Shown: positions 18,192-29,363 of the stretch, in pieces | How the letters are laid out: each line of letters opens with the position of its first letter | Position numbering within the stretch: position 1 is the stretch's first letter | Origin: Saccharothrix saharensis | GTDB taxonomy: Bacteria; Actinomycetota; Actinomycetes; Mycobacteriales; Pseudonocardiaceae | Assembly: GCF_006716745.1 (NCBI RefSeq) | Contig: NZ_VFPP01000001.1 | Coordinates: forward strand, 7,823,386-7,887,385 | Length of the DNA: 64,000 nt | Direction: 5' to 3' | Notes under the pieces: model-generated | Told to the model about the DNA's origin: nothing | The model's database searches: none | What the model saw: the letters and a program-made list of their open reading frames with translations, nothing else | Program-made: the position numbers and the translations under genes

Positions 18192-18965
18192 TCAGCGCTG
18201 CCGCACGAACAGCGACTGGGCGCTGCGCCCCACCGGCCCGTGCTCGTCGTGCAGCACGCTGCTCGCCACGCCGACACCCGACGGCCCGATCACGGTCGCC
18301 GCGTCCAGGGCGAACCACTCGCCGACCGGCTCGCGGTGCAGGTGCACGGTCAGGTCGGTGTTGATCGCGTACCAGGTGCGGATGTCCAGCCGGCTGGACA
18401 CGCCGCTGGCCGAGTCCGCCACGGTGAACAGGCGTTGCGCCGCGCTCGGCTCCTCGCCGGCCACCACGCGCACCCGCGGTCGCGCCCACACCACCGCGTC
18501 GCCGGGCGCGAAGATGCCGCCGTCGACCGAACGCCACTCCATGGCCGCGAGGTAGCCGCCCCGCCAGTGCTCCGGGACCGTCATCGGGTCGCACCCGGTC
18601 GGCGGGACGAGCGGCTCGCCCGTGCCGGACGCCACCGCCGCCGTGTCGCCCGCCACGATCCGCCACGCGTTCGCCCGCAGCACCGGACGGCCCCCGTGCG
18701 CCAACTCCGCCGTCAGCAGTTCCACCGAACGACCCGGCCGCGCCACCGACGCCGTCACGGTCAGCTCCGCCACCGGCACCGGGCCCAGCACCTCGAACGC
18801 CACCCGGGACAGCACCGCCTCCGGTCGGGGCGCGCACCGCTCCAGCGCCCGCACGAGCAGCGCCGACGGCGGCCCCAGGTGCTGGCTGTCGTCGCCCCAC
18901 GGCCCGGTGGTGTGTCCGGTCGAGGCGAACCGGTCGGCGTCGAGCCGCTCGTAGAACGCGTCCAT
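18192..18965 (-). CDS. Acyl-CoA thioesterase family protein (double hotdog)
   Basis: A 257-residue protein with two hotdog halves. The first has HTTGPWGDDSQHLGPPSALLVRALE and RVAFEVLGPVPVAELTV; the second has WYAINTDLTVHLHREPVGEWFALDAATVIGPSGVGV across two adjoining pieces, with Asp/Thr near the expected catalytic position. This matches the TesB-like thioesterases that hydrolyse acyl-CoA to free acid and CoA. It starts 14 bases before the end of the recB-like gene upstream, so both may be co-transcribed. Chain-length preference is unknown. Confidence 0.84.
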   Translation of the reverse strand: MDAFYERLDADRFASTGHTTGPWGDDSQHLGPPSALLVRALERCAPRPEAVLSRVAFEVLGPVPVAELTVTASVARPGRSVELLTAELAHGGRPVLRANAWRIVAGDTAAVASGTGEPLVPPTGCDPMTVPEHWRGGYLAAMEWRSVDGGIFAPGDAVVWARPRVRVVAGEEPSAAQRLFTVADSASGVSSRLDIRTWYAINTDLTVHLHREPVGEWFALDAATVIGPSGVGVASSVLHDEHGPVGRSAQSLFVRQR

Positions 18966-18979
18966 CAGCGCACCCCCGG

Positions 18980-19846
18980 TCAGTCGGCCCGGTCCAACGC
19001 GGTCTCCACACCGGCGTCCGGTTCCGGCCAGCCGGGGTACGGCGGCGGCGTGCCGTCGAACGCCGGGCACAGCGCCTTGTGGTCGCAGTAGTCGCACAGC
19101 CTGCTCGGGTTCGGCCGGAAGTCGCCGGACTTCGCCGCCCGCAGGATCGCGTCCCAGATCGCCTCCAGCGTGCGCTCGAACCGGGCCAGCTCCGCCTCGT
19201 CCGGCTGGTAGGCCAACGCCTGCCGGTCGGCCAGGTACATCAGCCGCAGCTGGCGCGGCACCACGCCGCGCAGCCGCCACAGCACCAGCGCGTAGAACTT
19301 CATCTGGAACAGCGCCTTGGCCTCGCCGACCTCGCGCGGCGCGGCCCCGGTCTTGTAGTCGACCACCCGGATCTCGCCGGTCGGCGCCACGTCCACGCGG
19401 TCGACGTACCCGCGCAGCAGCACGCCCGACGGCAGTTCCCACTCCACCAGCAGCTCGCGGGCGTCCGGGTCGAACCGGCGCGGGTCCTCCAGCCCGAAGT
19501 AGCCCTCCAGCAGCTCCTCCGCCGACGCCAGCCACTGCTCCTGCTCCGGATCGCCCTCGGCGAACAGCCCGGCGAACTCCGGCCGCTCGGCCCGCACCCG
19601 CTCCCAGGCCGGGCCCACCAGCGCCCGCGCCGTCTCCGGGACGCGTTCGGCGGCGGGCAGCCCGAACAGGTCCTCCAGCACCGCGTGCACCACCGTGCCG
19701 CGCACCTGCGCCCTGGTCGGCTTCTCGGGCAGCCGGTCGACGGCGCGGAAGCGGTAGAGCAGCGGGCACTGCTTGAAGTCGCCCGCTCGCGAGGGCGACA
19801 GCGCTGGCCTGCGAACAGGGCGGTCGGTGATCGTCGGCACTGCCAT
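18980..19846 (-). CDS. RecB-family PD-(D/E)XK nuclease with Fe-S-type cysteines
   Basis: A 288-residue protein with the PDDEXK_1/Cas4-like core. ALSPSRAGDFKQCPLLYRFRA carries Cys27, GYVDRVDVAPTGEIRVVDYKTG holds the catalytic D...D-x-K residues, and QMKFYALVLWRLRG is motif QxxxY. A C-terminal CDYCDHKALC joins Cys27 to give four cysteines, the pattern of AddB/Cas4 iron-sulphur nucleases. M. tuberculosis has a similar gene in the same place (Rv2119). It probably acts in DNA end processing. ATG with TAGGGT eight bases upstream is favoured over the TTG three codons earlier. Confidence 0.88.
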   Translation of the reverse strand: MAVPTITDRPVRRPALSPSRAGDFKQCPLLYRFRAVDRLPEKPTRAQVRGTVVHAVLEDLFGLPAAERVPETARALVGPAWERVRAERPEFAGLFAEGDPEQEQWLASAEELLEGYFGLEDPRRFDPDARELLVEWELPSGVLLRGYVDRVDVAPTGEIRVVDYKTGAAPREVGEAKALFQMKFYALVLWRLRGVVPRQLRLMYLADRQALAYQPDEAELARFERTLEAIWDAILRAAKSGDFRPNPSRLCDYCDHKALCPAFDGTPPPYPGWPEPDAGVETALDRAD

Positions 19847-19854
19847 GGGACGCA

Positions 19855-19860
19855 ACCCTA
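19855..19860 (-). promoter_or_regulatory. -10-like hexamer of recB-like gene
   Basis: On the reverse strand TAGGGT lies 8 bases before the ATG, fitting a leaderless or near-leaderless transcript. Confidence 0.42.
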
Positions 19861-19889
19861 GGCCAACCCCCCGACAAGATCGGGTTCCG

Positions 19890-21047
19890 CTACGCGGCGG
19901 CGGAGGCGTAGTCCGGCAAGTCGATCTTGCTGGTGATGTCCCTGCCCGCCTTGAGCATCAGGGCGAGCAGGAACCGGTTGCCCAGCAGGCCGTTGCGCGC
20001 ACGCAGGCCGAACGTGGTCGCGGGAGCGAGGAACCTGCCCGTGCGGTCCCCGCCCTTCTGGCACCGCCGCGCGTAGTCGCGCATCCGGTCCTCGTAACGC
20101 CGGAACGCCGCCCGGTGGTCGCCGTCCGCCGCGGCCAGCTCGCCCGCGAGCACGTACGCGCCGACCACGGCGGTGCCCGTGCCCATCCCGCCGATGGTCG
20201 CGCCGCACGCGGCGTCGCCGACCAGCGCGACGCGACCCCGTGACCAGGGGGTGACGTCCACCCGGCTGATCGAGTCGAAGTACAGCTCGGTCGTGTGCGC
20301 CAAGGTCGCCAGCAGGCGTGGCGTCTCCCACCCCATGTCGCCGAACGCCTCGACCAGCAGCCGCCGCTGGGCGGCCACGTCGTGCCGGTCGTACGCCAGG
20401 ACCGGCGACTTGAAGACCACGAACGCACCCCGGTCGCCGAAGGACACGAGCCGGCCCGGCGCGTTGTGGCTCACCGGCGCGCTGTCGAACCCGGCGGGCA
20501 GCTCCCAGGTCGCGACGTAGTAGCCGAGGTGGCCGACGAACCGCTCCTCCGGCCCGAAGACCAACGCCCGCACCTTCGAGTGGATGCCGTCGGCGCCGAT
20601 GACGAGGTCGAACGTCCGCTGCGCGCCGGAGGCGAACGTGACGTCCACACCGTCGGGCGTCTCGTCCAGCGCGACGACCGAGTCGCCGAAGACGTAGTCC
20701 ACCTCGTCTCTCCCGTGCTCGTAGAGCACTCGTGCGAGGTCTCCGCGCAACACCTCGATGTCGCCGCCCGCGAAGTCCGCCGGCAGGTGGAGCAGGGTCC
20801 GGCCGCGCTCGTCGACGAACGTCATCGGGCTGCCCCCGGTCCGCAGCTCGCGCAGCCGGTCCAGCACGCCCGTCCGCTCCAGCACGGTGAGGTGGGTCTC
20901 GCCGCGGAAGTCCACCGCCGCGCCGCCGCCGCGCAGGGTCGGCGCGATCTCGACCACGGTCGGCTCGAAGCCGTACCGCGCCAGCCAGTGGGCCGGCGCG
21001 GGACCCGCCACGCTCGCGCCGGAGACCAGCACCCGCTCACGCGTCAT
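19890..21047 (-). CDS. FAD-dependent monooxygenase (PHBH fold)
   Basis: A 385-residue class A flavoprotein hydroxylase. The dinucleotide motif is VLVSGASVAGPAPAHWLARY (a GxSxAGxxxA variant), the middle motif is VIGADGIHSKVR (the DG motif), and the FAD-phosphate motif is GRVALVGDAACGATIGGMGT. Such enzymes use NAD(P)H and O2 to hydroxylate aromatic or polyketide substrates, or to inactivate drugs such as tetracyclines or rifamycin. The substrate is unknown. It is divergent from a TetR regulator 87 bases away, which probably represses it. Confidence 0.89.
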   Translation of the reverse strand: MTRERVLVSGASVAGPAPAHWLARYGFEPTVVEIAPTLRGGGAAVDFRGETHLTVLERTGVLDRLRELRTGGSPMTFVDERGRTLLHLPADFAGGDIEVLRGDLARVLYEHGRDEVDYVFGDSVVALDETPDGVDVTFASGAQRTFDLVIGADGIHSKVRALVFGPEERFVGHLGYYVATWELPAGFDSAPVSHNAPGRLVSFGDRGAFVVFKSPVLAYDRHDVAAQRRLLVEAFGDMGWETPRLLATLAHTTELYFDSISRVDVTPWSRGRVALVGDAACGATIGGMGTGTAVVGAYVLAGELAAADGDHRAAFRRYEDRMRDYARRCQKGGDRTGRFLAPATTFGLRARNGLLGNRFLLALMLKAGRDITSKIDLPDYASAAA

Positions 21048-21085
21048 GTCCGCCCCAAACCGTGTCCGTAGGAAGCAATTCTATT

Positions 21086-21102
21086 TGTGTATCGTAGACA
21101 CA
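21086..21102. promoter_or_regulatory. Candidate TetR operator
   Basis: TGTGT-N7-ACACA is an inverted repeat in the middle of the 87-base divergent gap between the monooxygenase and its TetR neighbour. The surrounding sequence is unusually AT-rich (TTCTATTTGTGTATCG), consistent with overlapping divergent promoters. Confidence 0.55.
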
Positions 21103-21134
21103 GTTTTTGGGCGACGGCAACAGCGGAGGTGGCG

Positions 21135-21860
21135 ATGGACCTGACGGGCAGCCTCGACCTGCTGTGGGGCGACCGTCCCGGCCCCCGCCGCGGCCCCAAG
21201 CCCGCGCTGACGCACGAGGTGATCGCCCGCACGGGCATCGCCGTCGCCGACGCCGAGGGGCTCGCCGCCGTGTCGATGCAGCGGGTCGCCTCGGAACTCG
21301 GCTTCACGAAGATGTCCCTGTACCGGTACGTGCCCGGCAAGGCCGAGCTGGTCGCCCTCATGGCCGACCTGGCGATGGGCACGCCGCCCGCCGACCTGGG
21401 TGGTGGCGACCGGTGCGCACGGCTGCGCGCGTGGGCGCTGGCGCTGCTGCCCGGCTTCCTGCGGCACCCGTGGGTGCTGGAGGCCACCACGGGCCCGCGC
21501 GTGGTCGGTCCCAACGAGCTGGCCTGGATGGAAGCCGCGCTGGCCCTCCTGCACGGCACCGACCTGGGCGGCGCGGCGCGGATGGACGTGCTGGCCGTGC
21601 TCGCCGGGCACGTGCGCGGCATCGCCCAGCAGGCGGCGACGGCACCGGGCGGCGACGCGGGGACGCGACTCGGTGCGATCCTGGCCGAGGTGGTGCGCGA
21701 ACGGGGCGACCGCTACCCGGCGGTGAGGGCCGCGCTGGCCGAGGCCGCCGAGGGTGGCGAGGACGAGGCGCTCGGCTTCGGCCTGGACCTCATCCTCGCC
21801 GGTCTGCGCGCCCGGATCGGCGAGGACGCCCGGTCCGACCCTGATCCAACACAGTCCTGA
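21135..21860 (+). CDS. TetR-family regulator
   Basis: A 241-residue regulator. The HTH region (about 20-66) reads LTHEVIARTGIAVADAEGL, then AAVSMQRVASELGFTKMSLYRYV, with TetR_C-type helices after it (PGFLRHPWVLEATTGPRVVGP, typical of TetR_C_13/TetR-like). GGAGG lies 5-6 bases before this ATG, so the upstream start at 21087 is rejected; that codon falls inside the candidate operator. It probably represses the divergent flavin monooxygenase and itself, released by an aromatic or drug-like ligand. Confidence 0.9.
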   Translation: MDLTGSLDLLWGDRPGPRRGPKPALTHEVIARTGIAVADAEGLAAVSMQRVASELGFTKMSLYRYVPGKAELVALMADLAMGTPPADLGGGDRCARLRAWALALLPGFLRHPWVLEATTGPRVVGPNELAWMEAALALLHGTDLGGAARMDVLAVLAGHVRGIAQQAATAPGGDAGTRLGAILAEVVRERGDRYPAVRAALAEAAEGGEDEALGFGLDLILAGLRARIGEDARSDPDPTQS

Positions 21861-21874
21861 TACACCCGGCCGCC

Positions 21875-21880
21875 TAGGCT
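21875..21880 (+). promoter_or_regulatory. -10-like hexamer of M50 protease gene
   Basis: TAGGCT lies 6 bases before the GTG start and 15 bases after the TetR stop, fitting a separate leaderless transcript. Confidence 0.45.
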
Positions 21881-21886
21881 CGGCAC

Positions 21887-23017
21887 GTGGCGACGACGGG
21901 GAGTTGGCGACGGCAGGTCGGCCGGGACGGCGGGCTGCCGCTGTTCCGCGCGGCCGGCATACCCGTGCTGCTCGCGCCCTCGTGGTGGCTGGGCTCGGCG
22001 GCCATCGTGGTGCTCTACGCCCCGCTGGTCGGCCGCATCGCGCCCGGCGCGGGCGGCCTCACCGGCGTGCTCCTCGCCGCCACGTTCGCGATCTTCCTCG
22101 GCCTCTCGGTGCTCGCGCACGAACTCGGCCACAGCCTGGTCGCGCTGCGCCTGGGCCTGCCGGTGCGGCGGCTGCGCCTGTTCCTGCTCGGCGGCGTGTC
22201 CGAGGTGATGCGCGCCCCGACCCGGCCCGGCCACGAAGGTGCCATCGCCGCCGCCGGCCCGATCGTCTCCATCGTCCTGGCGGGCGCGTTCGCGCTGGGC
22301 GCCTCCGCCATCCCCGAGCCCGACGCGGTGTGGCTGCTGATCGCGCAGACCGCGTTCGCCAACGCCGCCGTCGCCGTGTTCAACCTGCTCCCCGGCCTGC
22401 CGCTGGACGGCGGCCGGATCCTGCGCGCGGGCGTGTGGGCCGCCACGGGCCGCCGCTCGACGGGCACGAAGGCCGCGGTGATCGGCGGCGGCGTGGTGGC
22501 CGCGATGCTGGTCGTGTGGGCCGTCTGGGGCGTGCTCGACGGCGCCGAGGACCGCTGGCTCCGCTTCGGCGTGTGCCTGCTGACCGCCTGGTTCGTGCTG
22601 GCGGGCGCGCGCGGCGAGTTCACCGCCGAGCGCCGCAGCACCTGGCCCGACGGCCTCACGCTCGGCGAGCTGGTCCGACCCGTGCTGCAACTGCCCGCCG
22701 AGAGCCCGGTGTCCGGCGCGCTCACCGCGTCCGCCGGCCGGGGCGTGGTGCTGGTCCGCGCCGACGGCGTCGCCGCCGGCCTGCTCGACCGCGAGCTGGC
22801 GCGCCGCCTGGCCAGCACGTCGCCGCACGCGCCCGCCGAGCAGGCCGCCGTGCCGATCCGGCCGGAGACCGTGCTGCTGGAGAACGAGACGGGCGCGGAG
22901 GTGGTGGAACGCGTGCACGGCACCGCCGCCTGGGAGTACCTGGTCGTCGACCTCGAAGGACGGCCCGCGGGCGTGCTGCGCCGCGAGGACCTCAAGGCCG
23001 CGCTGGACCGCCGCTGA
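21887..23017 (+). CDS. Site-2-type M50 metalloprotease with C-terminal CBS-like region
   Basis: A 376-residue membrane protease. HELGH (78-82) gives the zinc ligands and catalytic Glu, and FNLLPGLPLDGGRILRAG is the LDG motif with the third ligand. About five to six helices precede a cytoplasmic C-terminal region (about 255-376) that reads like a degenerate CBS pair (VSGALTASAGRGVVLVRADG and VVDLEGRPAGVLRREDLK). This is the rhomboid-independent intramembrane protease group with CBS domains (SpoIVFB-like). In related genomes it lies directly before trmI; here a two-component system and a membrane protein intervene. It overlaps the convergent response regulator by 26 bases. Confidence 0.9.
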   Translation: MATTGSWRRQVGRDGGLPLFRAAGIPVLLAPSWWLGSAAIVVLYAPLVGRIAPGAGGLTGVLLAATFAIFLGLSVLAHELGHSLVALRLGLPVRRLRLFLLGGVSEVMRAPTRPGHEGAIAAAGPIVSIVLAGAFALGASAIPEPDAVWLLIAQTAFANAAVAVFNLLPGLPLDGGRILRAGVWAATGRRSTGTKAAVIGGGVVAAMLVVWAVWGVLDGAEDRWLRFGVCLLTAWFVLAGARGEFTAERRSTWPDGLTLGELVRPVLQLPAESPVSGALTASAGRGVVLVRADGVAAGLLDRELARRLASTSPHAPAEQAAVPIRPETVLLENETGAEVVERVHGTAAWEYLVVDLEGRPAGVLRREDLKAALDRR

Positions 23018-23663
23018 CCGGGCCGTCCGCGCCGCCGAGCAGCCCGGCCTCCTGGGCCAGGATCGCCGCCTGCACCCGCGACCGCAGGTCCAGCTTCGTC
23101 AGCACCCGCGACACGTGCGTCTTCACCGTCGTCTCACCGATGTGCAGCTTTCGCCCGATCTGGTGATTCGACAGTCCTTCGCCCAGGCAGTGCAGCACCT
23201 CGACCTCACGGTCGGTCAGCGCGTCCAACCCGGCCGGGCGGGACCGGGGCACGGCCGAGGCGAACTCCCGCATCACCCGCCGCGTCACGCTCGGCGCCAG
23301 CACGCCGTCGCCGGCCGCGACCTGCCGCACCGCCTCCACCAGCGCGGACGACTCCACCGACTTCAGCAGGAACCCCGCCGCGCCCGCCCGCAGCGCGCCG
23401 CGCACGTACTCGTCCAGGTCGAACGTGGTCAGCACCAGCACCTCGCACACGCCGCTGAGCTGCCGGGTCGCCTCGATGCCGTCCACGCCGGGCATCCGGA
23501 TGTCCATCAGCACCACGTCCGGCCGCAACCGCCCGGCCAGCCGCACCGCCTCCGCGCCGTCCGCCGCCTCGCCGACCACCTCGACGCCGTCCGCGTCACC
23601 GAGGATCATCACCAGCCCGGCCCGGATCGCCGCGTGGTCGTCGGCCACCACCACCCGGATCAC
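22992..23663 (-). CDS. NarL/LuxR-type response regulator (system 1)
   Basis: A 223-residue two-domain regulator. The receiver has acidic residues ADD (about 7-9), phosphoacceptor Asp54 (VVLMDIRMPGVDG), Thr in LVLTTFD and Lys in FLLKSVE. The LuxR HTH near the C-terminus (LTDREVEVLHCLGEGLSNHQIGRKLHIGE across two segments, then TTVKTHVSRVLTKL) binds DNA. Its GTG start overlaps the kinase stop (GTGA). It should control transcription when phosphorylated by that kinase. Targets are unknown; the nearest non-TCS gene is the divergent membrane protein at 24899. Confidence 0.92.
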   Translation of the reverse strand: MIRVVVADDHAAIRAGLVMILGDADGVEVVGEAADGAEAVRLAGRLRPDVVLMDIRMPGVDGIEATRQLSGVCEVLVLTTFDLDEYVRGALRAGAAGFLLKSVESSALVEAVRQVAAGDGVLAPSVTRRVMREFASAVPRSRPAGLDALTDREVEVLHCLGEGLSNHQIGRKLHIGETTVKTHVSRVLTKLDLRSRVQAAILAQEAGLLGGADGPVSGGPARP

Positions 23664-24799
23664 AGCGGGAACTCCGCCCGCACGACCCAGCCGCCGTCGC
23701 CGTCACGGCCCGCCGAGAACACCCCACCGACCAGGTGGGCGCGTTCGGCCATGCTCACCAACCCCGTTCCCGTCCCCGGGCCGCGCGCGCCGTCGACCAC
23801 CTCGTTGCGCACGACCACCACCAACCGCCTGACCTGCCGTTCGAGCACCACCGACGTGCGCGCGCCGGGCGCGTGCTTCACCGCGTTGGTCAACGCCTCC
23901 TGCACGATCCGGTACGCCGCGACGTCCACACCCACCGGGAGCTCGCCCGGGTCCGTGCGGCCCCACGACACGTCCAGCCCCGCCGCGGCGGCCGACTCGA
24001 CCAGCCTGCCCACGTCCGCCAGCCTGCCCACGTCCGTCAGCCACGCCGCCACCGGTTCGTCCTCCGGCTCGTCGGCCCGCAGCACGTCGATCATCGTCCG
24101 CATCTCGGCCAACGCCCGCACGCTGTTCTCACGCACCGACTTGAGCACCGTGCGCGCGGTCTCCGGGTCGCCCGAGCGCAGCGACAGCACCGCCTCGGAC
24201 TGGATCGCGATCGCCGACATGTGCCCGGCCACCACGTCGTGCAGGTCGCGGGCCATCCGGTTGCGCTCGGCGTTCACCGCGGCCCTCCGGTCCAGCTCGG
24301 CGATGCGGGCCACCTGCTCGGCGCCCTCCCGGTGCCGCCGCACGTTCGTCGCCCACCACACCGGCACCACGAGCAGCGAGAACACCTGCAACCCGGTGTA
24401 GAAGGACTCCTGCCAGCCGACCGCCGCCGCCGCGGTCACCGTCATGCCGACCGTCACCACCGCCACCACGCCCACGAGCACCTGGTGCAGCCTGCGCGGA
24501 CCGTGCAGCGCGGCCACGAACAGCACGTCGATGCACACCATCATCATGGGCGCGCTCAAGCCGAAGCAGAGGTCGGCCGCCGTGGCCGCCCCCACCACGC
24601 CCACCGCCGCCACCGGCGCCCGGTGGCGGAACGCCTGGCCGGCGCACGCCACCGCGAGGACGGCCATCCGCGTGCCGAAGGACGCGTGCCCGTCGCGGCT
24701 GCCCATCATCTGGTCCAAGCCGAGCCGGTGGATCAGCAGGCCCGCGGTGAAGAAGGCCACCGCGACCAGCACGTCTCGGCGTTCGAGGCGCAGCTCCAC
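23660..24799 (-). CDS. NarL-system sensor histidine kinase (HisKA_3), system 1
   Basis: A 379-residue kinase with about five to six N-terminal helices (to about residue 150), a dimerisation/phosphoacceptor region with His in RMARDLHDVVAGHMSAIAIQ, and a HATPase domain (IVQEALTNAVKHAPGA for the N-box, GTGTGLVSMAERAHL for the G-box). No extracellular sensor domain is evident, so it may sense within the membrane. An 18-base tandem duplication near 24001-24036 gives DVGRLA-DVGRLV between the two catalytic parts. GTG start; 100 bases separate it from the divergent membrane protein gene. Confidence 0.9.
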   Translation of the reverse strand: MELRLERRDVLVAVAFFTAGLLIHRLGLDQMMGSRDGHASFGTRMAVLAVACAGQAFRHRAPVAAVGVVGAATAADLCFGLSAPMMMVCIDVLFVAALHGPRRLHQVLVGVVAVVTVGMTVTAAAAVGWQESFYTGLQVFSLLVVPVWWATNVRRHREGAEQVARIAELDRRAAVNAERNRMARDLHDVVAGHMSAIAIQSEAVLSLRSGDPETARTVLKSVRENSVRALAEMRTMIDVLRADEPEDEPVAAWLTDVGRLADVGRLVESAAAAGLDVSWGRTDPGELPVGVDVAAYRIVQEALTNAVKHAPGARTSVVLERQVRRLVVVVRNEVVDGARGPGTGTGLVSMAERAHLVGGVFSAGRDGDGGWVVRAEFPL

Positions 24800-24898
24800 C
24801 CCGTCATCACAGCACAGGGCGGGTCCCGTGGCGTCCTACGAACTGATGACCCGGGGTCGGCCGGCCCGACGACGCGCGAGGCGTGCGCCACCGGCAGC

Positions 24899-26414
<1,516 letters not shown>

Positions 26415-26433
26415 GCAAGGCTCCGACCAGCGA

Positions 26434-26468
26434 GAACGGGCCCCGCACGCGAGGCGCGGGGCCCGTTC
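26434..26468. terminator. Bidirectional terminator between trmI and a convergent gene
   Basis: GAACGGGCCCCGC and GCGGGGCCCGTTC form a perfect 13-bp stem with a nine-base loop. It starts 20 bases after the trmI stop and ends 18 bases before the stop of the reverse-strand gene, so it can serve both. Confidence 0.85.
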
Positions 26469-26485
26469 GTCGCGGTGGGGGTCGA

Positions 26486-27292
26486 TCAGCTGTTCGGGCA
26501 GGCCACCCAGCCGTCGTCGGTCTTCTTGAACGGCAGCGTGTCGGTGTCGTCCTTGACGTACTCCTTCATGCTGTCGGGCACGCCGCTGAACTTCACCGAG
26601 ACGGTGGCCGTGGCCGCCGTGTCGCTGGTCTCCTCGACCTTGTCGACGGTCAGGTTGACCTTGATGCTCTTCGCCGCCTCCTGGGCCTCCTCGACCTGCT
26701 TCTTGAACTCCGGCGGCAGGTCCTCGAGCTGCTTCTCCAGCTCGGCGGCGAAGGCACCCGGGTCGGTCGCCTTCTTGATGTCGTCGATCGTGCCGTGCTT
26801 CTCGCTGCAGGTCAGCGTCTTGAGCTTGTCGAAGTCACGGGAGTTGACCGCGGCGACGTAGCTGTCGGCGGCGTCCTTGGCGGTGCCGTTGCTGCCCCCG
26901 CCCATCGTCATGACCAGCACGACGACGACACCGATCACGACCAGGGCGCCGACGCCGCCCAGGATCCACGGCAGGGGGCTCTTCTTCGGCGGCGCGCCGT
27001 AGGGGTCGCCGAAACCACCCGGTTGGCCGTAACCGGGCTGGTTGAACTGGCCGGGCTGGCCGGGCTGGCCGTAGGGCTGCTGGCCGGGGCCGGGCTGCTG
27101 CGGCTGCCCGTAGCCACCGGGCGGCGTGCCGTAGCCCGGCTGCTGCCCACCCTGTGGGAAACCCTGAGGTGGCGGCGGGTACCCGCCGGGCTGCTGGCCG
27201 TACCCCGGCTGCTGGCCGAATTGGCCTGGTTGCTGGCCAAATTGACCCGGCTGCTGACCGTAGGGACCCGGCTGCTGCGGCGGGACGGACAT
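26486..27292 (-). CDS. Single-span membrane protein with Gln/Pro/Gly-rich N-terminus
   Basis: A 268-residue protein. Residues 1-100 are a low-complexity cytoplasmic region with [13 protein letters not shown] repeats, followed by one helix ([23 protein letters not shown], given here in part about 108-130) and an extracellular domain (about 135-268). That domain resembles DUF4878/lumazine-binding-like folds ([22 protein letters not shown] and [15 protein letters not shown]), with two Cys (TCSEK and ACPNS) that could pair. ATG is preceded by GGAGAA at 5 bases. Function unknown; similar architectures are common in Pseudonocardiales. It is divergent from arc. Confidence 0.8.
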   Translation of the reverse strand: MSVPPQQPGPYGQQPGQFGQQPGQFGQQPGYGQQPGGYPPPPQGFPQGGQQPGYGTPPGGYGQPQQPGPGQQPYGQPGQPGQFNQPGYGQPGGFGDPYGAPPKKSPLPWILGGVGALVVIGVVVVLVMTMGGGSNGTAKDAADSYVAAVNSRDFDKLKTLTCSEKHGTIDDIKKATDPGAFAAELEKQLEDLPPEFKKQVEEAQEAAKSIKVNLTVDKVEETSDTAATATVSVKFSGVPDSMKEYVKDDTDTLPFKKTDDGWVACPNS

Positions 27293-27532
27293 CACGTTCT
27301 CCTAGAACTTTCCGCTGGTGGCAGTGGACACTGCCCGGACTACGCGCGTGGGACTCGTTATGGGACGCACGGTAGCGGGTAGGAGGTTCCGGCAGACACC
27401 GGTATGGAGCAGTTGATCCGGCCGAGCGGGCGGTTTGTGTCATCACACGACGCCCGGGAACCCGCTGGGTGGCGGCTTTTGTCGGTGATCGCCGGTACCG
27501 TTGTCGTACGAACACGGGAGGAGGGTGCCGAC

Positions 27533-29332
27533 ATGCAGCACGGTCATCCCGGCAGCCAGCCCGATGAGGGTGGCGAGCTGAACAAGGGCAACAACTCTGG
27601 TGAGCTGACAGCGCAGATCAGGTTCCTGGAGGACGAGATCGCGTTGCTGCGCCGCAAGTTGACGGAATCCCCACGACACGTCCGCCTGCTGGAGCAGCGG
27701 TTGGCGGAGGCGACGGAGCGCGTCAGCCAACTGACCGAGCGCAACACGAAGCTCATCGACACCCTTCGAGAAGCGCGGAGCCAGCTGCTCGCGCTGCGCG
27801 AGGAAGTGGACCGCCTCGCGCAGCCGCCCAGCGGCTACGGCGTGTTCCTGGCCCGGTTCGACGACGGCACGGTGGACGTGTTCACCTCCGGCCGTCGCAT
27901 GCGGGTCTCGGTTTCGCCGGCGGTGGAGACGTCGTCGCTGGTCCTGGGCCAGTCGGTGCGCCTGAACGAGGCGTTGACCGTGGTCGAGGGCGGCGACTTC
28001 GAGCGCACCGGCGAGGTCTGCACGCTGCGTGAGGTGCTGGCCTCGGAGACCGCCGACAGCTCGATCGGCCGTGCCCTGGTCGTGGGCCACGCCGACGAGG
28101 AGCGGGTCGTCTGGCTCGCGCAGCCGCTGATGGACTCGCCGCTGAAGGCGGGCGACTCGCTGCTGGTCGACTCGAAGGCGGGCTTCGCCTACGAGCGCGT
28201 GCCGAAGGCCGAGGTCGAGGACCTGGTGCTGGAGGAGGTGCCCGACGTCCGGTACGAGGACATCGGTGGCCTCTACCGGCAGATCGAGCAGATCCGCGAC
28301 GCCGTGGAGCTGCCGTTCCTGCACGCCGACCTGTTCCGCGAGTACAAGCTGCGCCCGCCCAAGGGCGTGCTGCTGTACGGCCCTCCCGGCTGCGGGAAGA
28401 CGCTCATCGCGAAAGCGGTGGCGAACTCGCTGGCCAAGCAGGTCCACGCCGCCCGCGGCGAGGACCACCGCGAGGCCAAGAGCTACTTCCTCAACATCAA
28501 GGGCCCCGAGCTGCTCAACAAGTTCGTGGGCGAGACCGAGCGGCACATCCGGCTGATCTTCCAGCGGGCCCGCGAGAAGGCCTCCGAGGGCACCCCGGTG
28601 ATCGTGTTCTTCGACGAGATGGACTCGATCTTCCGCACCCGCGGCAGCGGCGTGTCCTCCGACGTCGAGACCACGATCGTGCCCCAGCTCCTCAGCGAGA
28701 TCGACGGCGTCGAGGGCCTGGAGAACGTGATCGTGATCGGCGCCTCCAACCGGGAGGACATGATCGACCCGGCGATCCTGCGGCCCGGCCGGCTCGACGT
28801 GAAGATCAAGATCGAGCGCCCGGACGCCGAGGGCGCGAAGGACATCTTCAACAAGTACCTGACGCCCGACCTGCCGATCCACGCCGACGACCTGGCCGAG
28901 TTCGGCGGCGACCCGGTGGCCTGCATCGACGGCATGGTGCAGCACACGGTCGAGCGGATGTACGAGGAGTCCGAGGAGAACCGCTTCCTGGAGGTCACCT
29001 ACGCCAACGGTGACAAGGAGGTCCTGTACTTCCGGGACTTCAACTCCGGCGCGATGATCCAGAACATCGTCGACCGCGCGAAGAAGGCGGCCATCAAGAG
29101 CCTGCTGGACACCAAGCAGCCGGGCTTGTCGGTGCGCCACCTGCTGGACGCGATCGTGGACGAGTTCGCCGAGAACGAGGACCTGCCCAACACGACCAAC
29201 CCGGACGACTGGGCCAGGATCTCGGGCAAGAAGGGCGAGCGGATCGTCTACATCCGCACGCTGGTGACCGGCAAGAACCAGGAGTCGGGTCGGGCGATCG
29301 ACACGGCCACCAACACCGGTCAGTACCTGTAA
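27533..29332 (+). CDS. arc: Proteasomal ATPase ARC/Mpa
   Basis: A 599-residue AAA+ unfoldase forming the hexameric cap of the bacterial 20S proteasome. An N-terminal coiled coil (about 24-97, the Pup-binding region) is followed by two OB domains (about 100-225) and the AAA domain, with Walker A GPPGCGKT (283-290), Walker [11 protein letters not shown] (Asp361, Glu362), sensor IGASNRED and arginine-finger region [13 protein letters not shown]. The C-terminus ends GQYL, the tail that docks into the proteasome alpha ring. GGAGG lies upstream of the ATG. It is monocistronic here, ending in a strong hairpin about 30 bases after the stop. Confidence 0.97.
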   Translation: MQHGHPGSQPDEGGELNKGNNSGELTAQIRFLEDEIALLRRKLTESPRHVRLLEQRLAEATERVSQLTERNTKLIDTLREARSQLLALREEVDRLAQPPSGYGVFLARFDDGTVDVFTSGRRMRVSVSPAVETSSLVLGQSVRLNEALTVVEGGDFERTGEVCTLREVLASETADSSIGRALVVGHADEERVVWLAQPLMDSPLKAGDSLLVDSKAGFAYERVPKAEVEDLVLEEVPDVRYEDIGGLYRQIEQIRDAVELPFLHADLFREYKLRPPKGVLLYGPPGCGKTLIAKAVANSLAKQVHAARGEDHREAKSYFLNIKGPELLNKFVGETERHIRLIFQRAREKASEGTPVIVFFDEMDSIFRTRGSGVSSDVETTIVPQLLSEIDGVEGLENVIVIGASNREDMIDPAILRPGRLDVKIKIERPDAEGAKDIFNKYLTPDLPIHADDLAEFGGDPVACIDGMVQHTVERMYEESEENRFLEVTYANGDKEVLYFRDFNSGAMIQNIVDRAKKAAIKSLLDTKQPGLSVRHLLDAIVDEFAENEDLPNTTNPDDWARISGKKGERIVYIRTLVTGKNQESGRAIDTATNTGQYL

Positions 29333-29363
29333 CACCGCACTGCCTGCGACAACCCGCCTGGAG

